From: Methylobacterium gossipiicola
GTDB taxonomy: Bacteria; Pseudomonadota; Alphaproteobacteria; Rhizobiales; Beijerinckiaceae
Length of the DNA: 64,000 nt
Direction of reading: 5' to 3'
Assembly (NCBI RefSeq): GCF_900113485.1
Contig: NZ_FOPM01000006.1
Span: 1-64,000, forward strand
Each line of letters opens with the position of its first letter. Position 1 is the first letter of the stretch. The position numbers and the translations under genes were made by a program. Under the pieces are notes generated by a model. That model was not told the DNA's origin. It ran no database searches and saw only the letters and a list, made by a program, of their open reading frames with translations. Positions 24,496-35,300 of this stretch are shown piece by piece.

Positions 24496-25697
24496 GCGAC
24501 GGGCCGACGGTCGCCGACATCAGGGCCGGGCTAGTCGAGGGCGCTCGGGTGGATGCGGACGTTCCCCTGTCGCTGGCCTTCCGGTCGTGGATACTCGACG
24601 AGCACGGGCCCTTGGAAAGCCTCGCGGACGACGCTGCCCGCGAGTTCGACATCCCGACGCAGCGTTCCTTCCGGCAGGTGGCGACGCTCGGCTACGCGGC
24701 TGCCGCGGGAAAGCTTCCGGACGCGCTTCGCCCGACCCTCGTCGAAGGCATCCGGTGGCTCGCCGACAGGCCCTGGCACCGCCCGTTGAGGGAGCCCACC
24801 CTTGAGATCGACGGGATCTCGATGCTGGGCGTGGCGCTCGGTGCCCGCGGGACGGATGGCAAGACCCAGGCGCCGCTCGCCTCCCTCGCGGTGACCAGTT
24901 CGGGCATGCAGACCCTGTCGGATCTCAACCGGTCGCTCATGGTGGCGGCGACGCATGTCCTTCAGGTCCCCGGACGCCCTGACCTATCATCGATGATGCC
25001 GGAGGCGCGGGTGGCGCTCGCCGACCTCGCGCTGTTGCCCGTCGACGAGGCCGTGGGTCCGGCCGCATGGCGCAATGCCATGCGGCCGGCGCCCGGGGAG
25101 GGAGGCGCCGCCCGTTCCGCACTGGCGCTGAGGGCGTTCGATGCCCTGTGCGCCCGCAACATGCCCGCCAGGCTCGGGCGCCTCGAAGCAAGGGACGTAG
25201 TCCGTGTCCTGGAGGGGGTGGTTCGCTCCTTCCAGGAATGGACCTGGGAGGAGCGTTCGCCCACCCCGAAATCCGCCGCCGCGGTCAGGTGGCGCATCGA
25301 GAACGAGTACCATGTCCAGAACCTGCTCTGGGCGGTGCTGGCGCCGCTCTTCCCCGACCTGGAGAAGGAAGGGTACACGGCGCCGGTCGGTCACAAGAAC
25401 CCGCGCATGGACCTTTCGATCCCCAGCCTGAAGCTCGTCATCGAGGTGAAGTTCATGCGGCCGGGCAAGAGCTTCGCGGATATCCTCGAAGAGCTTGCGG
25501 CCGACAATACCCTCTATGCGACCGATCCCCGATGGGAAAAGCTCATCCCCTTCGTCTGGGACGATTCCAGGCGCACCGAACGACATGCGACGTTGGTGGA
25601 AGGGCTCCGGCGAATGGACCGGGTGTTCGACGCGGTCGTGATATCGCGACCAGGCAAGATGGAACGGGACATCGTGACCGACTCATCGCCTCGGTGA
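24492..25697 (+). CDS. Argonaute-associated DpnII/MboI-like nuclease
   Basis: The protein is 401 aa from MSDGPTVADIRAG. The first ~270 residues are helical and unassigned. The last ~125 form a PD-(D/E)XK domain of the DpnII/MboI-like type: NEYHVQNLLWAVLAPLFPDL, then NPRMDLSIPSLKLVIEVKFM with the Asp and the E-x-K, and KSFADILEELAADNTLY. The ATG overlaps the Argonaute TGA (ATGA), which points to co-translation and a complex. By analogy with inactive long Argonautes paired with nuclease effectors, it is probably unleashed on cellular DNA when the Argonaute recognises invader nucleic acid, giving abortive infection. Confidence 0.75.
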   Translation: MSDGPTVADIRAGLVEGARVDADVPLSLAFRSWILDEHGPLESLADDAAREFDIPTQRSFRQVATLGYAAAAGKLPDALRPTLVEGIRWLADRPWHRPLREPTLEIDGISMLGVALGARGTDGKTQAPLASLAVTSSGMQTLSDLNRSLMVAATHVLQVPGRPDLSSMMPEARVALADLALLPVDEAVGPAAWRNAMRPAPGEGGAARSALALRAFDALCARNMPARLGRLEARDVVRVLEGVVRSFQEWTWEERSPTPKSAAAVRWRIENEYHVQNLLWAVLAPLFPDLEKEGYTAPVGHKNPRMDLSIPSLKLVIEVKFMRPGKSFADILEELAADNTLYATDPRWEKLIPFVWDDSRRTERHATLVEGLRRMDRVFDAVVISRPGKMERDIVTDSSPR

Positions 25698-26034
25698 CGA
25701 AGCACAGTCGGGCCAGCAGAAGACTGCCCGACATCCGGTTGGGCTCGGAGACCTGCACCCACCGCCCCCATGCGACCTGATGCTGGAAGTGGACGGCCCC
25801 TGCATCGGCGGGAATACGCCTGATGCTGCTTTGGGGGCAGGCGGACCGGCTTCCATGCATGCCAAGGATGTCGCAAACTCAGATGGACGAGTTCGAACCG
25901 GTCGAGCCCTCACGTCCGGTTTGCGAGAACCCGACCCTGGAACCCACATGGTCTGCTCGCAATCGCGACCTGCGTACGTGAAGCGGGCATGGTCGCCCGC
26001 TCCGCCCCCCCGGGAAGTGATCACATGGATTACG
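25698..26034. other. Convergent intergenic region
   Basis: This 337 bp lies between the convergent ends of the Argonaute-nuclease pair and the PLD-helicase operon. Short open frames (for example 25780-26034) have no recognisable domain or good coding bias. I see no convincing terminator hairpin or RNA gene. Confidence 0.4.
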
Positions 26035-28779
26035 CTACCAACCCTTCCGCATGAATTCGGCTATGTCCCTTGACGAGAGGATGGTCTCGGTGGCCTCCCA
26101 AGTCATGTCCGCGTCGCCGGCCACGTCCCGCGAGTAGCGACGTTCGACTGCAGGTTGGGTCAGCTTCACGCGTGCGGGAAACGATTTCACCGCATCCCGG
26201 TCGCGGAGTATCGCATCGACCCAATCGTCCTCGAAGGAATCCGGAAGCTGTCCCAGCACCTGGAATATGTCAGCGAAACGATCAGAGAGGGCGGTGTAGA
26301 CGTCATCCTCGTAGGTGTTCGCATAGCGTAGGTTGGCAACGTGGACGGTGGAGCGGGTCTGGCCTATTCGCTGGATACGTCCCTTGCGCTGCTCAAGCCG
26401 GGAGGGGTTCCAGGGCAGGTCGACGTTCACCTGCGAGCCCAGGCGCTGCAGGTTGAGGCCTTCGCAGGCTGCATCGGTTGCCGCGACCAGTTTGATGGCA
26501 CCGTCACGAACGGCATCCTTGATGGCGTTCCGGTCGGTGCGTCGCCTCTCTCCTCCGCTCAGTACGAAGGAACGGCCGCCGCCGGCATAGATCGCCACCG
26601 GCTGCTCCGGGAAGAGGCGGGCAAGCTCCCGTCCGACGAATTCCGCGGTGTCGTAGAACTGGCTGAAGGCGATCATGCCGTGCCGGTGCAGCCAGCCCCC
26701 CTCCCGGAGGTAATGCGCGATCACGGCCACCTTCGGATCCAGCCCTTCCCGCTGGGAGACCGCAAGCAGGTGCGCTTCGACCTCCCGCAGGCAAGTGATC
26801 TCCGATGGCATTAGGGCCAGGCGTTCGGCCTTGACGTCCGGCAGGTCGTCTTCGTCCTCGGCAATCGAACGAGGTTCCGCACCCTGCAGCAACAGCCGCG
26901 TCGTGTTAAGCCCCGCCTCCACGGACGATCCGATCCGCCGCAGGAGGATGGTCTTCATGAAACCAGCGGCCGGTCGTGATGCCACGTAGAGCGCGCAGAA
27001 CCGGATCGCCGCGTCGTACGCCTTCCGAAACGAGAGGCCCATCTCCAGTCCGGCACCGGAGAACAGGTTGGAGGGAAGGCCGTCCGATTGACGGGGATGG
27101 ACCATGACCTCGATCCGGGACAGCAGGCCAGCCTCCTCCAGCATGGGGCGGGACCGGCGGATCACGCGTCGGATGATCGGGTTCGTTTGCGTGGCGAGAT
27201 GCGCGAACTCGGCACGGACCTGGCTCCTCAGGCCGCGGGAGAGGTCCTCGTACCGCGGGCCGTCCACCTGGCCGGCCGACATCCCGTGCAGCGACCTGAT
27301 CTTCCTGTAGATCGCATCCTCGGACATCGGGGCGAGCGGGTTCCGCAAGAGACCCCACTGATCGGTCGGGTCGGTCGGCCAGCTACGCTCGCCGGTCAGG
27401 TATTCGATGGACGTATCCGAAATCCATCCCCGGCTTCCCTCCTTGCCGAGGACATGGATCGCACCTTTGGACAAGAGTGCCACGAGGTCGTGGATCTCGA
27501 CCGCGTCGAGTTGGATCGGCGTCGCCGTGCCGAGGAGTACGTTCTCCGAGTTGGCGGCGACACGCTCCATGAAGTCGAGCAGGCGCTTCGCGCCGACGCG
27601 TCCGCCGTCCTTCCCGCCACGGTCAGCCCGGGCCTTGTGCGCCTCATCGAGCACCACCACGCCGAATCGGCGCCCGCGCAGGTGCATGGCCTCGCCGTCG
27701 TCGGCCCCGCTGACGATCACGCCTGTCGACACGATCCCGACACGCAACGGGCAGCGGGCGACCGCGGACGCATCCCCCTTGGGCGAGATCGCGAAGTCGT
27801 CGCCGTCGAGCCATTGCTTGCGGGTCGACGACCAGATCGCCGAGGGTATCCCCAGCATATCCCCCAGCTCGGTCTGCCACTGGCGGGTCAGGGTCGCCGG
27901 CGAGAGGATCAGAACCGGCCCATCAGACAGGAGGGCGAGGACGAGGGCCGCGGCGCCCAACGACAGGGTCTTGCCGAGACCCACGTCGTCGGCGAGGAGG
28001 AAACGGGCCTTCCCATGCAATGCATGGTCGTCCACGCATGCCTGCACGAAACGCTTCTGCCAGGTTCTCAGGATTTGACCGGTTCGGTAGAGAGGGCGGT
28101 CGCCGAGGGATGCCGCCGGATTGGAGAGGTGCCCCTTTGCACGAGCGTCCTCGATGGATGCGTACTCCGAGCGGCCCGCGACCGAACCGATATGCTCGAT
28201 CACCGCCGAGGGCAGATCGATGCCGAGCGCCCAAAAGTGCTCGAATTCCTCACGGACCCACTCGGTCGCCTCCGGCGCATCGTCTTCCCAGAGGATCTCG
28301 TAGGAATGTCGCAGGCCGGTCGCGCTCTCGTTCATTGAGCCCACGAAGGCGGTCGAGCCACCGTCGCGGAACTCCAGTATCCCGGCCTTGCCGTGGAGGA
28401 ACACGTTGCCGCCGTCGCGGGGGACCACGCGAACCTTCATCCGTCCCGACGCCAGGAGCCCGTGCAGGATGCGATACCGGTCTTTCGCCAGGAGTTCGTC
28501 GAGGCCGGTCCGGTCGGCCATCCACGCCGAGACGAGCGCCTGAGACAGCGCCCCCGCTCCTGCCGCGACGGCGCGTGCGACCCTGACATCGTTCGCGTCC
28601 ACCTCGGCGTTGCAGACGATGCGGATCTCGTCGACCCCGCCGATCTCCTCGGAAACCAATTCGAGGAGGGACGACCGGAAGTATCCGGCGATGCGCAGAT
28701 AGCGCTGTGTTCGCGACAAACGCTCGGCGAGCATGTCGCGGAGCGGCGCACGCCGTGACGAATGACGCAGGATCGTCAC
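26035..28779 (-). CDS. PLD-nuclease/SNF2 helicase fusion, Hma-type helicase subunit
   Basis: The protein is 914 aa. The N-terminal ~200 residues form a phospholipase-D-like nuclease domain with one HKD motif (VFLHGKAGILEF, then TAFVGSMNES). A superfamily 2 helicase follows: Walker A LLADDVGLGKTLSLG (about 265), DEAH box VVLDEAHKAR (about 375), motif III LLGTATPIQ, and C-terminal motifs CEGLNLQ and NPSRLEQRKGRIQRIGQ. It is the last gene of the five-gene operon, 10 bp after the methyltransferase. It is probably the DNA-translocating or degrading component of the defence system; the activity is inferred from domains. Confidence 0.85.
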   Translation of the reverse strand: MTILRHSSRRAPLRDMLAERLSRTQRYLRIAGYFRSSLLELVSEEIGGVDEIRIVCNAEVDANDVRVARAVAAGAGALSQALVSAWMADRTGLDELLAKDRYRILHGLLASGRMKVRVVPRDGGNVFLHGKAGILEFRDGGSTAFVGSMNESATGLRHSYEILWEDDAPEATEWVREEFEHFWALGIDLPSAVIEHIGSVAGRSEYASIEDARAKGHLSNPAASLGDRPLYRTGQILRTWQKRFVQACVDDHALHGKARFLLADDVGLGKTLSLGAAALVLALLSDGPVLILSPATLTRQWQTELGDMLGIPSAIWSSTRKQWLDGDDFAISPKGDASAVARCPLRVGIVSTGVIVSGADDGEAMHLRGRRFGVVVLDEAHKARADRGGKDGGRVGAKRLLDFMERVAANSENVLLGTATPIQLDAVEIHDLVALLSKGAIHVLGKEGSRGWISDTSIEYLTGERSWPTDPTDQWGLLRNPLAPMSEDAIYRKIRSLHGMSAGQVDGPRYEDLSRGLRSQVRAEFAHLATQTNPIIRRVIRRSRPMLEEAGLLSRIEVMVHPRQSDGLPSNLFSGAGLEMGLSFRKAYDAAIRFCALYVASRPAAGFMKTILLRRIGSSVEAGLNTTRLLLQGAEPRSIAEDEDDLPDVKAERLALMPSEITCLREVEAHLLAVSQREGLDPKVAVIAHYLREGGWLHRHGMIAFSQFYDTAEFVGRELARLFPEQPVAIYAGGGRSFVLSGGERRRTDRNAIKDAVRDGAIKLVAATDAACEGLNLQRLGSQVNVDLPWNPSRLEQRKGRIQRIGQTRSTVHVANLRYANTYEDDVYTALSDRFADIFQVLGQLPDSFEDDWVDAILRDRDAVKSFPARVKLTQPAVERRYSRDVAGDADMTWEATETILSSRDIAEFMRKGW

Positions 28780-28789
28780 CGGACCGCCC

Positions 28790-31732
28790 CTACAGCCGGT
28801 CCACCTCCAGCCGCATGGCCATCATGTCCGCCGCCGCGCTTTCGTCCGGACGGGTCCCGGCCGTCTTGGTCGAGACGTACTTGGCGAACTCGATGAGCTT
28901 CATCCGGTGGCCCCAATAGTCCGCCTCGTACGTCGTTCGGAGGTACGCGAGGCCCTCCTTCGGATCGTCCTTCTGCATGGTCTTGTGAACCGCGAACAGG
29001 ACACGTCGCAGGTGCGAGGAGCCAAACCCCTCGCCGTCCAGCATGGCGCCCTTCAAGGTCGCCGCTCCCGCAAGCGAAGCGGCGTTCGCCTTCTTCGATT
29101 CCATCAACAAGTGGTAGTTCTGGACCGAGAACGAGCGAGCGAAATCTTGGTAATCGGCGTATTTGGTGGCGCCGGTCGCCTCGACGTCCAGCATCCTGAC
29201 GTAGAAGCGCGAGGCGGGATCGAGGTCCCGCCAGAGGGTCTCCGGGAACCCGTCCGGGACGAGCTTGTTATTCGCTACCTCGGCGGCGTACTCGATGAGA
29301 CTACGTATGACCGTCTTCTCGCCCTTGGCCAGCTTGCGGTAGATGTCGACGCCGATCTCGCTACCGTCGATGTGGGTGTAGCCGGTGATGACACGGAGGG
29401 CCGCCGCGTAGGCGGCAAGCCGCAGGTCGCCGTCCGTGTAGAGACGTTCCGAGGTCCAATCGTTGTCGAGATCGTTCAAGACCGCAAGCTGTCGGTCGAC
29501 CTCCGTCTCGATCTCGTACTCAATGTCCATCTTTTTGACCTTGGTGCCGGTCAGACGCTTACGCAGCACCAAAAGGACGGTGCCCTGTACGTAGTTTCCG
29601 GCGCCAGAGGGCTTCGCGATTTCGGTAACTACGTTCCAGGCAGCCGTCACGCGTAGACCGGCCGCCCACATGATCGCGGCAAGGTCAGCCCAGACGGCGA
29701 CGTCCTGATGTGTGAACATGACGACTTGCATGCCATTGTCCGGCATGCGTTCCGACATGGCCCTGTAAGCGGCGACCATGTCGGATCGGAATCGTTCGTC
29801 AGTACCCTTGACCGCCATCTCTCGGCGGCTGTCCCAGATCCAATCCGAGAATGGGGATGGTGGCCGCTTCCGTAGCCAGCCTATGAAGAACTCGGTAATT
29901 TCATGATAGTTGATCGCGTCGGCGTAAGGCGGGTCCGAGACGCCGATGTCAATCGCGTCTTGGAAATCGAGCGCGGAGCGGTTCGAGACCACGGCAGAAC
30001 CATGGATTTCCTGAAGATCCCCGAGATCAATTAGGATGTGCTCGCTGAGTCCCCGGGATGCCCTGACGCCATAGTTGAAAAACGTGTTGAAGGCTTGATT
30101 CGAAAACAGGTGGCTGATTGATTCCCGCGCCGCACCCGTGCCGTAGTAGCAGAGCTTATTTCCCCAATCCAAAGCCTTGGCTAGATTGAGGTAAAGCGCC
30201 GTCTGCATCCTCGGTTCGAGTTCGTGGATGTTTTTGGACACAAGTGCGAAGTACAGCAGTTGCCGAGCGCTTAGAAGATGATGCCAGTAGGTCCAGCCGC
30301 GCTCCCGACGCAGCCGCGCCGTCTCTGCCCCCGGGATGATCGGCTGATCCGGGATCAAGCCGGCAGCCTGCCAATCCTCAATGTTTCGTCGAACGATTGC
30401 TTCAACCTTCCTCTCCCTTTCGAGGTCTTCATCACGCACGCCGGAGAAGAACGTCGTCTGGCGGGCCTTATCGACCGTACCCTTCTCGATCCACTGTATG
30501 CAGTAGAGCCGCTCCTGAAAGATGTCGTCGGGCTCGGGAATGAATCCGGCCTTCGTCCAGGCACGGAGACGATTAGCCCCTCGACCGTCCTCGCCGCGGT
30601 AGTCACCGCGAATGACACCGAGCGCGACACCGTCACGCTCGGGATTGGCCGGATGTACCAGCCGGCCTTCGCGGAGCGTCCCCGTCTCGGCTAGAGCCAT
30701 GTCAGTTTCGGAGACGCTGGTCGTGACTTCGATCCCGTACCGGCGGTTGACAGGGTCGGGGATCAGCGTGGCGACGACGTTGCGTGATTTCGAGATGACG
30801 AAGGTTGGAAGGACCGGCACCATCCACCCGGTTTTCGGACAACGCGTCTCGATGCAGTAGAGGTATGCCTTGGCGCGATTGCCGCTCGCGTCATTCTCGA
30901 TACCGAGTTCCGCGATCTCTCGCTCGACCGCGGCGGCGACGTCTTTCTGAGCCTTCTCGAACGCCAACCGCGTTTCGGCCGAGGCGCCTACGACGTTAAA
31001 CGTCCCCCACGTCAGCATGCAGGCGACCGGGTTCAAATCGGACGCGAGCACCTCGCAGCCAATCCGGGCAGCCTCGAACGGGATCGAGCCTCCTCCGCAG
31101 AAGGGGTCCGCGAGCGTCGGCGGATGTCCGAAGCGCATCACGCCTAGTTGGCGGACTAGCTCGTGCACGGATCGGGCGGTCGTCCCAAGGTGGGAGTTCA
31201 CGTCGTCCCAGATCCCTTCGAGCAGCTCGCGTTCCGGGCAATCCTCAGGCCTCAGGCACAGGTCCAGGCGCCGGTCGTACGGAAGCGTGAGCAGCCACTG
31301 CGCCAGGAGCGCCTGTCGCTCAACCTTCGGAAGCGATTTACGCCATTTGGGAGGCTCCCCCGGTTCGATGACCTTGAGATAGCCGGGCCAGTCGGGGTCA
31401 ACCTTCTTGGCCGGGAAGCTCGTCATGCGGCGTGCGAACGTAGTGTCGTCCATGCCCATCAGCAGGAGGAAAACACGCAGATCCCCTAATGCATCCTCGG
31501 TTGCGGGAAGCAGGCATCCGAGCACGGTCGCCCTGACCAGGATCAAGGGTTTGCGGCCCTTCCAGTACGTCCCCAAGGTTGTGAGCAGTTGCCCTTGCAC
31601 CGCCGAGCGTTCCTTGAAGGATTCCGCCGAGACACGCCCGACCGGGAATTGTGCCTCGATGAAGGAGGGCGCATCCCGCAGGGAGTGGGGGACAGGGCCG
31701 GGATTGGTTAGGCCGTCCACGCGGGCGTTCAT
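28790..31732 (-). CDS. DUF1156 DNA methyltransferase of Hma-type system
   Basis: The protein is 980 aa. SAM-dependent methyltransferase motifs are ADPFCGGGSIPFEAARIGC (about residue 220, motif I with DLNPVA following) and SDPPYADAINYHEITEFF (about 600, the DPPY catalytic motif of N6-adenine/N4-cytosine enzymes). The first ~200 residues include the DUF1156 region that names the family. It overlaps the DUF3780 gene by 4 bp, implying translational coupling. It would mark host DNA as self for the associated helicase/ATPase, or be part of a modification-sensing complex; which of these is not visible from sequence. Confidence 0.85.
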   Translation of the reverse strand: MNARVDGLTNPGPVPHSLRDAPSFIEAQFPVGRVSAESFKERSAVQGQLLTTLGTYWKGRKPLILVRATVLGCLLPATEDALGDLRVFLLLMGMDDTTFARRMTSFPAKKVDPDWPGYLKVIEPGEPPKWRKSLPKVERQALLAQWLLTLPYDRRLDLCLRPEDCPERELLEGIWDDVNSHLGTTARSVHELVRQLGVMRFGHPPTLADPFCGGGSIPFEAARIGCEVLASDLNPVACMLTWGTFNVVGASAETRLAFEKAQKDVAAAVEREIAELGIENDASGNRAKAYLYCIETRCPKTGWMVPVLPTFVISKSRNVVATLIPDPVNRRYGIEVTTSVSETDMALAETGTLREGRLVHPANPERDGVALGVIRGDYRGEDGRGANRLRAWTKAGFIPEPDDIFQERLYCIQWIEKGTVDKARQTTFFSGVRDEDLERERKVEAIVRRNIEDWQAAGLIPDQPIIPGAETARLRRERGWTYWHHLLSARQLLYFALVSKNIHELEPRMQTALYLNLAKALDWGNKLCYYGTGAARESISHLFSNQAFNTFFNYGVRASRGLSEHILIDLGDLQEIHGSAVVSNRSALDFQDAIDIGVSDPPYADAINYHEITEFFIGWLRKRPPSPFSDWIWDSRREMAVKGTDERFRSDMVAAYRAMSERMPDNGMQVVMFTHQDVAVWADLAAIMWAAGLRVTAAWNVVTEIAKPSGAGNYVQGTVLLVLRKRLTGTKVKKMDIEYEIETEVDRQLAVLNDLDNDWTSERLYTDGDLRLAAYAAALRVITGYTHIDGSEIGVDIYRKLAKGEKTVIRSLIEYAAEVANNKLVPDGFPETLWRDLDPASRFYVRMLDVEATGATKYADYQDFARSFSVQNYHLLMESKKANAASLAGAATLKGAMLDGEGFGSSHLRRVLFAVHKTMQKDDPKEGLAYLRTTYEADYWGHRMKLIEFAKYVSTKTAGTRPDESAAADMMAMRLEVDRL

Positions 31733-32376
31733 GCCAGGACCTCGACGTTAGCCGCGATGGCGCGCAGCGCCGCGAACTCGATCCTCTTTCGGCTAGCATC
31801 CTTCACGGGCGCGTAGGCGTCATTGCGCCGAGGCGGGAGCGTTCCGCGCCCAGTCACCGAGCCGAGGGAGAACACGTCGCGCCTCGTCCCGAAGCAAAGG
31901 GCCTTCGTGAGAGCGTCCCGCCACCCCATTCCGACCTGATGCGCGAAGCCGGTCGCCGCCGCCGTCATGGTGTAGAGCCACCAGCGCTCTTCGGGCTTGA
32001 GTCCGAGCCAGTTGCGAACCGCCACCTCGCATTGCTCAAGCGATACGACATCCTGCTCGACGGCCCAGACCAGAACCAGCAGTTCCTTGCCCAGAAGGCG
32101 CTGGACGCCGTTCCCCCCCTGTGACCAGGTTCCCGCTTTCCGACGCTCAAGCTTGAGCCGTCGGTTGAATTCCAGGCGGACCTCCGCCGAAATGGCGTCC
32201 CACTTGCCCTTGGTAAGCTGGGCTCGGAGGGTGACCTCCGGTGCCCAGAGATCCTCGGTGGCCTTGGGCGGTCGCCCATAGACCTCGAAGACATGCACGC
32301 TTTCCTTTGCGGTCCTGGGGACCTGCACGAGGTAGCAGTGTTCCTGGTAGTGGTCGGCGCAATCGAAACCAGACAT
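31729..32376 (-). CDS. DUF3780 protein of Hma-type system
   Basis: The protein is 215 aa. It begins MSGFDCADHYQEHCYLVQVP and includes LLVLVWAVEQDVVSLEQCEV and LGLKPEERWWLYTMTAAATG, a helical Trp-rich region characteristic of DUF3780. DUF3780 proteins are found almost only beside DUF499 ATPases and DUF1156 methyltransferases in defence loci; the biochemical role is unknown. It is 9 bp downstream of the DUF499 gene and overlaps the methyltransferase start. Confidence 0.8.
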   Translation of the reverse strand: MSGFDCADHYQEHCYLVQVPRTAKESVHVFEVYGRPPKATEDLWAPEVTLRAQLTKGKWDAISAEVRLEFNRRLKLERRKAGTWSQGGNGVQRLLGKELLVLVWAVEQDVVSLEQCEVAVRNWLGLKPEERWWLYTMTAAATGFAHQVGMGWRDALTKALCFGTRRDVFSLGSVTGRGTLPPRRNDAYAPVKDASRKRIEFAALRAIAANVEVLA

Positions 32377-32385
32377 TCTCGTCCC

Positions 32386-35300
32386 CTACCGACCTTCGTC
32401 CTGCGACCAGGCCATCCGCTCGAAGTCGAGCCCGAGCGCATCGGCGAACACCTTGTAGTCCTTGCCGGAGGCGAAGCTGATGCTGTTGAAGCTGCCGTTG
32501 GCGCGGGTCGCCGTGAAGCCGCCGGCGGCGGCCAAGGTGGCCATGATCGTCTCGATGGCCTCGGGCCGCAGCGCCACGTCATCCCCGAACGTGGTGTCGG
32601 CGAAGGTCTCCGGCTCCTCGGTGCCGACGTCGACCTGGCCACCGTGCACGGCCGAGCCGTGGGCGGACTTCAGCGCGGAGAGGGCATCGGTCAGGCGGGT
32701 GATGGAATCGAATTTCTGCCGTTCGAGCAAAGTGAGAGGCCAATCGTCACGGATGACGCGAGGCTCGGACGGTAAACGAGAAGATCCCGCGCGGCGGATC
32801 ACCGACACATCGCCTGTACGACCGTCCACCACCGGAAGCAGGCGGACTTCGAATGCGTCGTGCGGTACGGACAGGGGTTGGGTCACGACGGTCCCGCGGG
32901 ACGGGTCGGTTCCGTCGAAGGTGGCGCGGATCTCGGCCGCGCGAGGGATCACAGTCCATTCCACCTGCAACCCCCCTGACGTGGAGGTTGCATGGGCCGC
33001 CATCAGGACCGGTGCCAGCCATTCGTGGACCGGTCCGGTGATCGCCTCTCCCTTGGAGTTCACGCCGAGGAACCAGACGCGGGAGGCGCTCGTCTCGTAG
33101 GACCGCCCCGTGACCCGGCCCGATACGCTCGGATCGGGAGGGCCGCTCTCCGATGCGTAGACGATGTCGGCCTCCTCGGGGAGGATCACGAGCTTGTAGA
33201 TGCCTTTGTCCAACATGGCATCGAGCGGGCCATCGAGGCGCACGGACACCGAGGTCTCGCGTTGATAGTCCTTCTCGACGAGGTCGTTGCGGAGGCGCCA
33301 GTGCTTGGTCCTGACGCTCTCCTCAATAAGGTAGTCGAGACCGCCCGACGCCAGCCAGTACCAGCCCGGCTTGGCCGCAGCCTTCCTGCGCAGCTCTGAC
33401 CGCTGGACCATGTTCGCGTCGAACAGTGCGGTCTCAGCCTCTTCGCGCAAGGCCTTGATTTCCTTTTCTACCTTTGCCGAGGGGTAAAACTTACCGCGCT
33501 GCTCCAGCGTGGCGAGTATCTGCTCCTCGCCACGATAATCGTTGTTGTCGAACACCATCTGGAACTGCCCGAAGTCGCGCAGGCCACGCTCGGCGGGGAA
33601 GACGAGCGTCGTGAAGGTTTCCCGCGCGCTCGACGTGAACGAGTTCGCCGCCCGCACCCGAATGGTCTCGACCTCCTTGGATTGCGTGGAGTCCTTGCCG
33701 TGCCGAGCAAGGGTCGCCTTCTCCACGATCGTGATGGCGCGGATCTGCCTCGCCACGTTGCGCAGCGTCCCGAGCGAGGTAAGGTCGGCGGTGAGTACCA
33801 AAACGCGGTTCTGGCGATCCAGCTTGGCCCACCAGTCCGTCAAAGCCTTCGGCAGGTCCTTCGCCGAACGCTCCAGGACGATGAGCGTCACGTCATCCTC
33901 AAGGACCTTGATCTCGTCGAGCGAAGGAAGGATCGCGAGGGTCCGGTAGAGAGCCTTCGAGCGCGGCTCGAAGATCTCGGCGAGCTTCTTGCGCAACTCG
34001 TTGTCGACGACCTCCTCGGTCAGGCTGGTCGCGGTATTATTGATCTCGGAGATCACGTTGGCGGTCTGGCCGAAATAAACGCGTTCGTCCGGGCCCTTGA
34101 ATAGGTACTCCGCTGTTCCGCTCAGCTTGTCCAACGCGGTGGATATGGCCGACGTCCGCGTCAGCGGGTCTACGAGACATTCGACGATGTCCGAGCGCCG
34201 CAGGCCTAGGATCGGCTGCTCCGCGGTGGAGAGCGATGCCATCAGGACGAGCTTCGAGACGGACGTCGCCGTCGTGGAGCCGGCCGCGTCGTCGATCAGC
34301 TCGGCCAGCGCGTTGCCGCGATCCGCCACGTCCTTGGAGATCGCGTTGGTGAAGTGGTTGTTGATCTTGCGGATCTCCTCGACCGTGCCGCCGTGGTTGA
34401 GGTCGAGGTGCTGCAGCCCGATCAGGAAGATCTGCTCGTCCGACTTCCATGCGTTCCTGACGGCCAGGCGTAAGATGCGGATCAGGGCACGGGTCTGCTG
34501 GTAACCCGGGTTCTCCTTGAACCTGGCGACGATGTCCCGGATCGAGGGATGGAACGGGTAGGTCTCGCGGATGCGCTGGATGAAGCTTTCCGGAACGGAG
34601 GCAATGTCGTCGATTTTTTTGGCCTTGTTGAGCTCGTCGACATACGCCTGCGCCACCTCGTCGATCACGTCGTCCGGCGGGAGGTCGTCGAAAAGCTTGC
34701 GGCGGATGATCTGGAACACCTCGCCGCTGTTCTGCTGGACCGGGGTGATGGCGTGGGCGTACTTCCCGTATTGCTTGTTGAGATTGTTGATCAGCGTCTT
34801 GAGGCGTCCCGACCCCTCGGCGAAGACGTCGTCCATCAGGTTCGTGACGACCACGCAGGCCCGCGGCAAACGCGTGAGCGCGTTGAACAGTCGCTCCAGC
34901 GCTCCGATGGTGATGTCGGCGAGCGTGGAATTGCCGACGGATTGCCCCTCGGCCATCTGGAGGTAGCTGGGCAGCTCGTCGAGCAGGATGAGCACCGGTT
35001 CGGTTCCAAGCGCCGCCTCCCATGCATCGACGCCGGGCACCTTGGCGCCGTCCTTCCAAAACCTGCTCATGGTTTCGGGTCGCCCGAGGCGCTCCGCCAC
35101 AAGTCCCCATAGGAAGTTCTCGGGGTTCTGGTGACCGTTGAAAACCACCACCTTGGCCGCACCGAACGTCGCGGTGGGTGCAATGTTCGGAATGATGCGA
35201 TGCCTGAGGCCGTCGTCCTGCGCCAGCAAGGCGAAGGCGATGAGCGAATGGGTCTTACCTCCGCCCATCGACTGGGAGAGATAGAACGCACCGCCGCTCG

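Noticed and set aside
25780..26073. Possible intron or transposon remnant in the convergent gap
   Set aside because: The stretch around 25905-25935 faintly recalls a group II intron domain V, but the stem does not form and no reverse transcriptase fragment is present.
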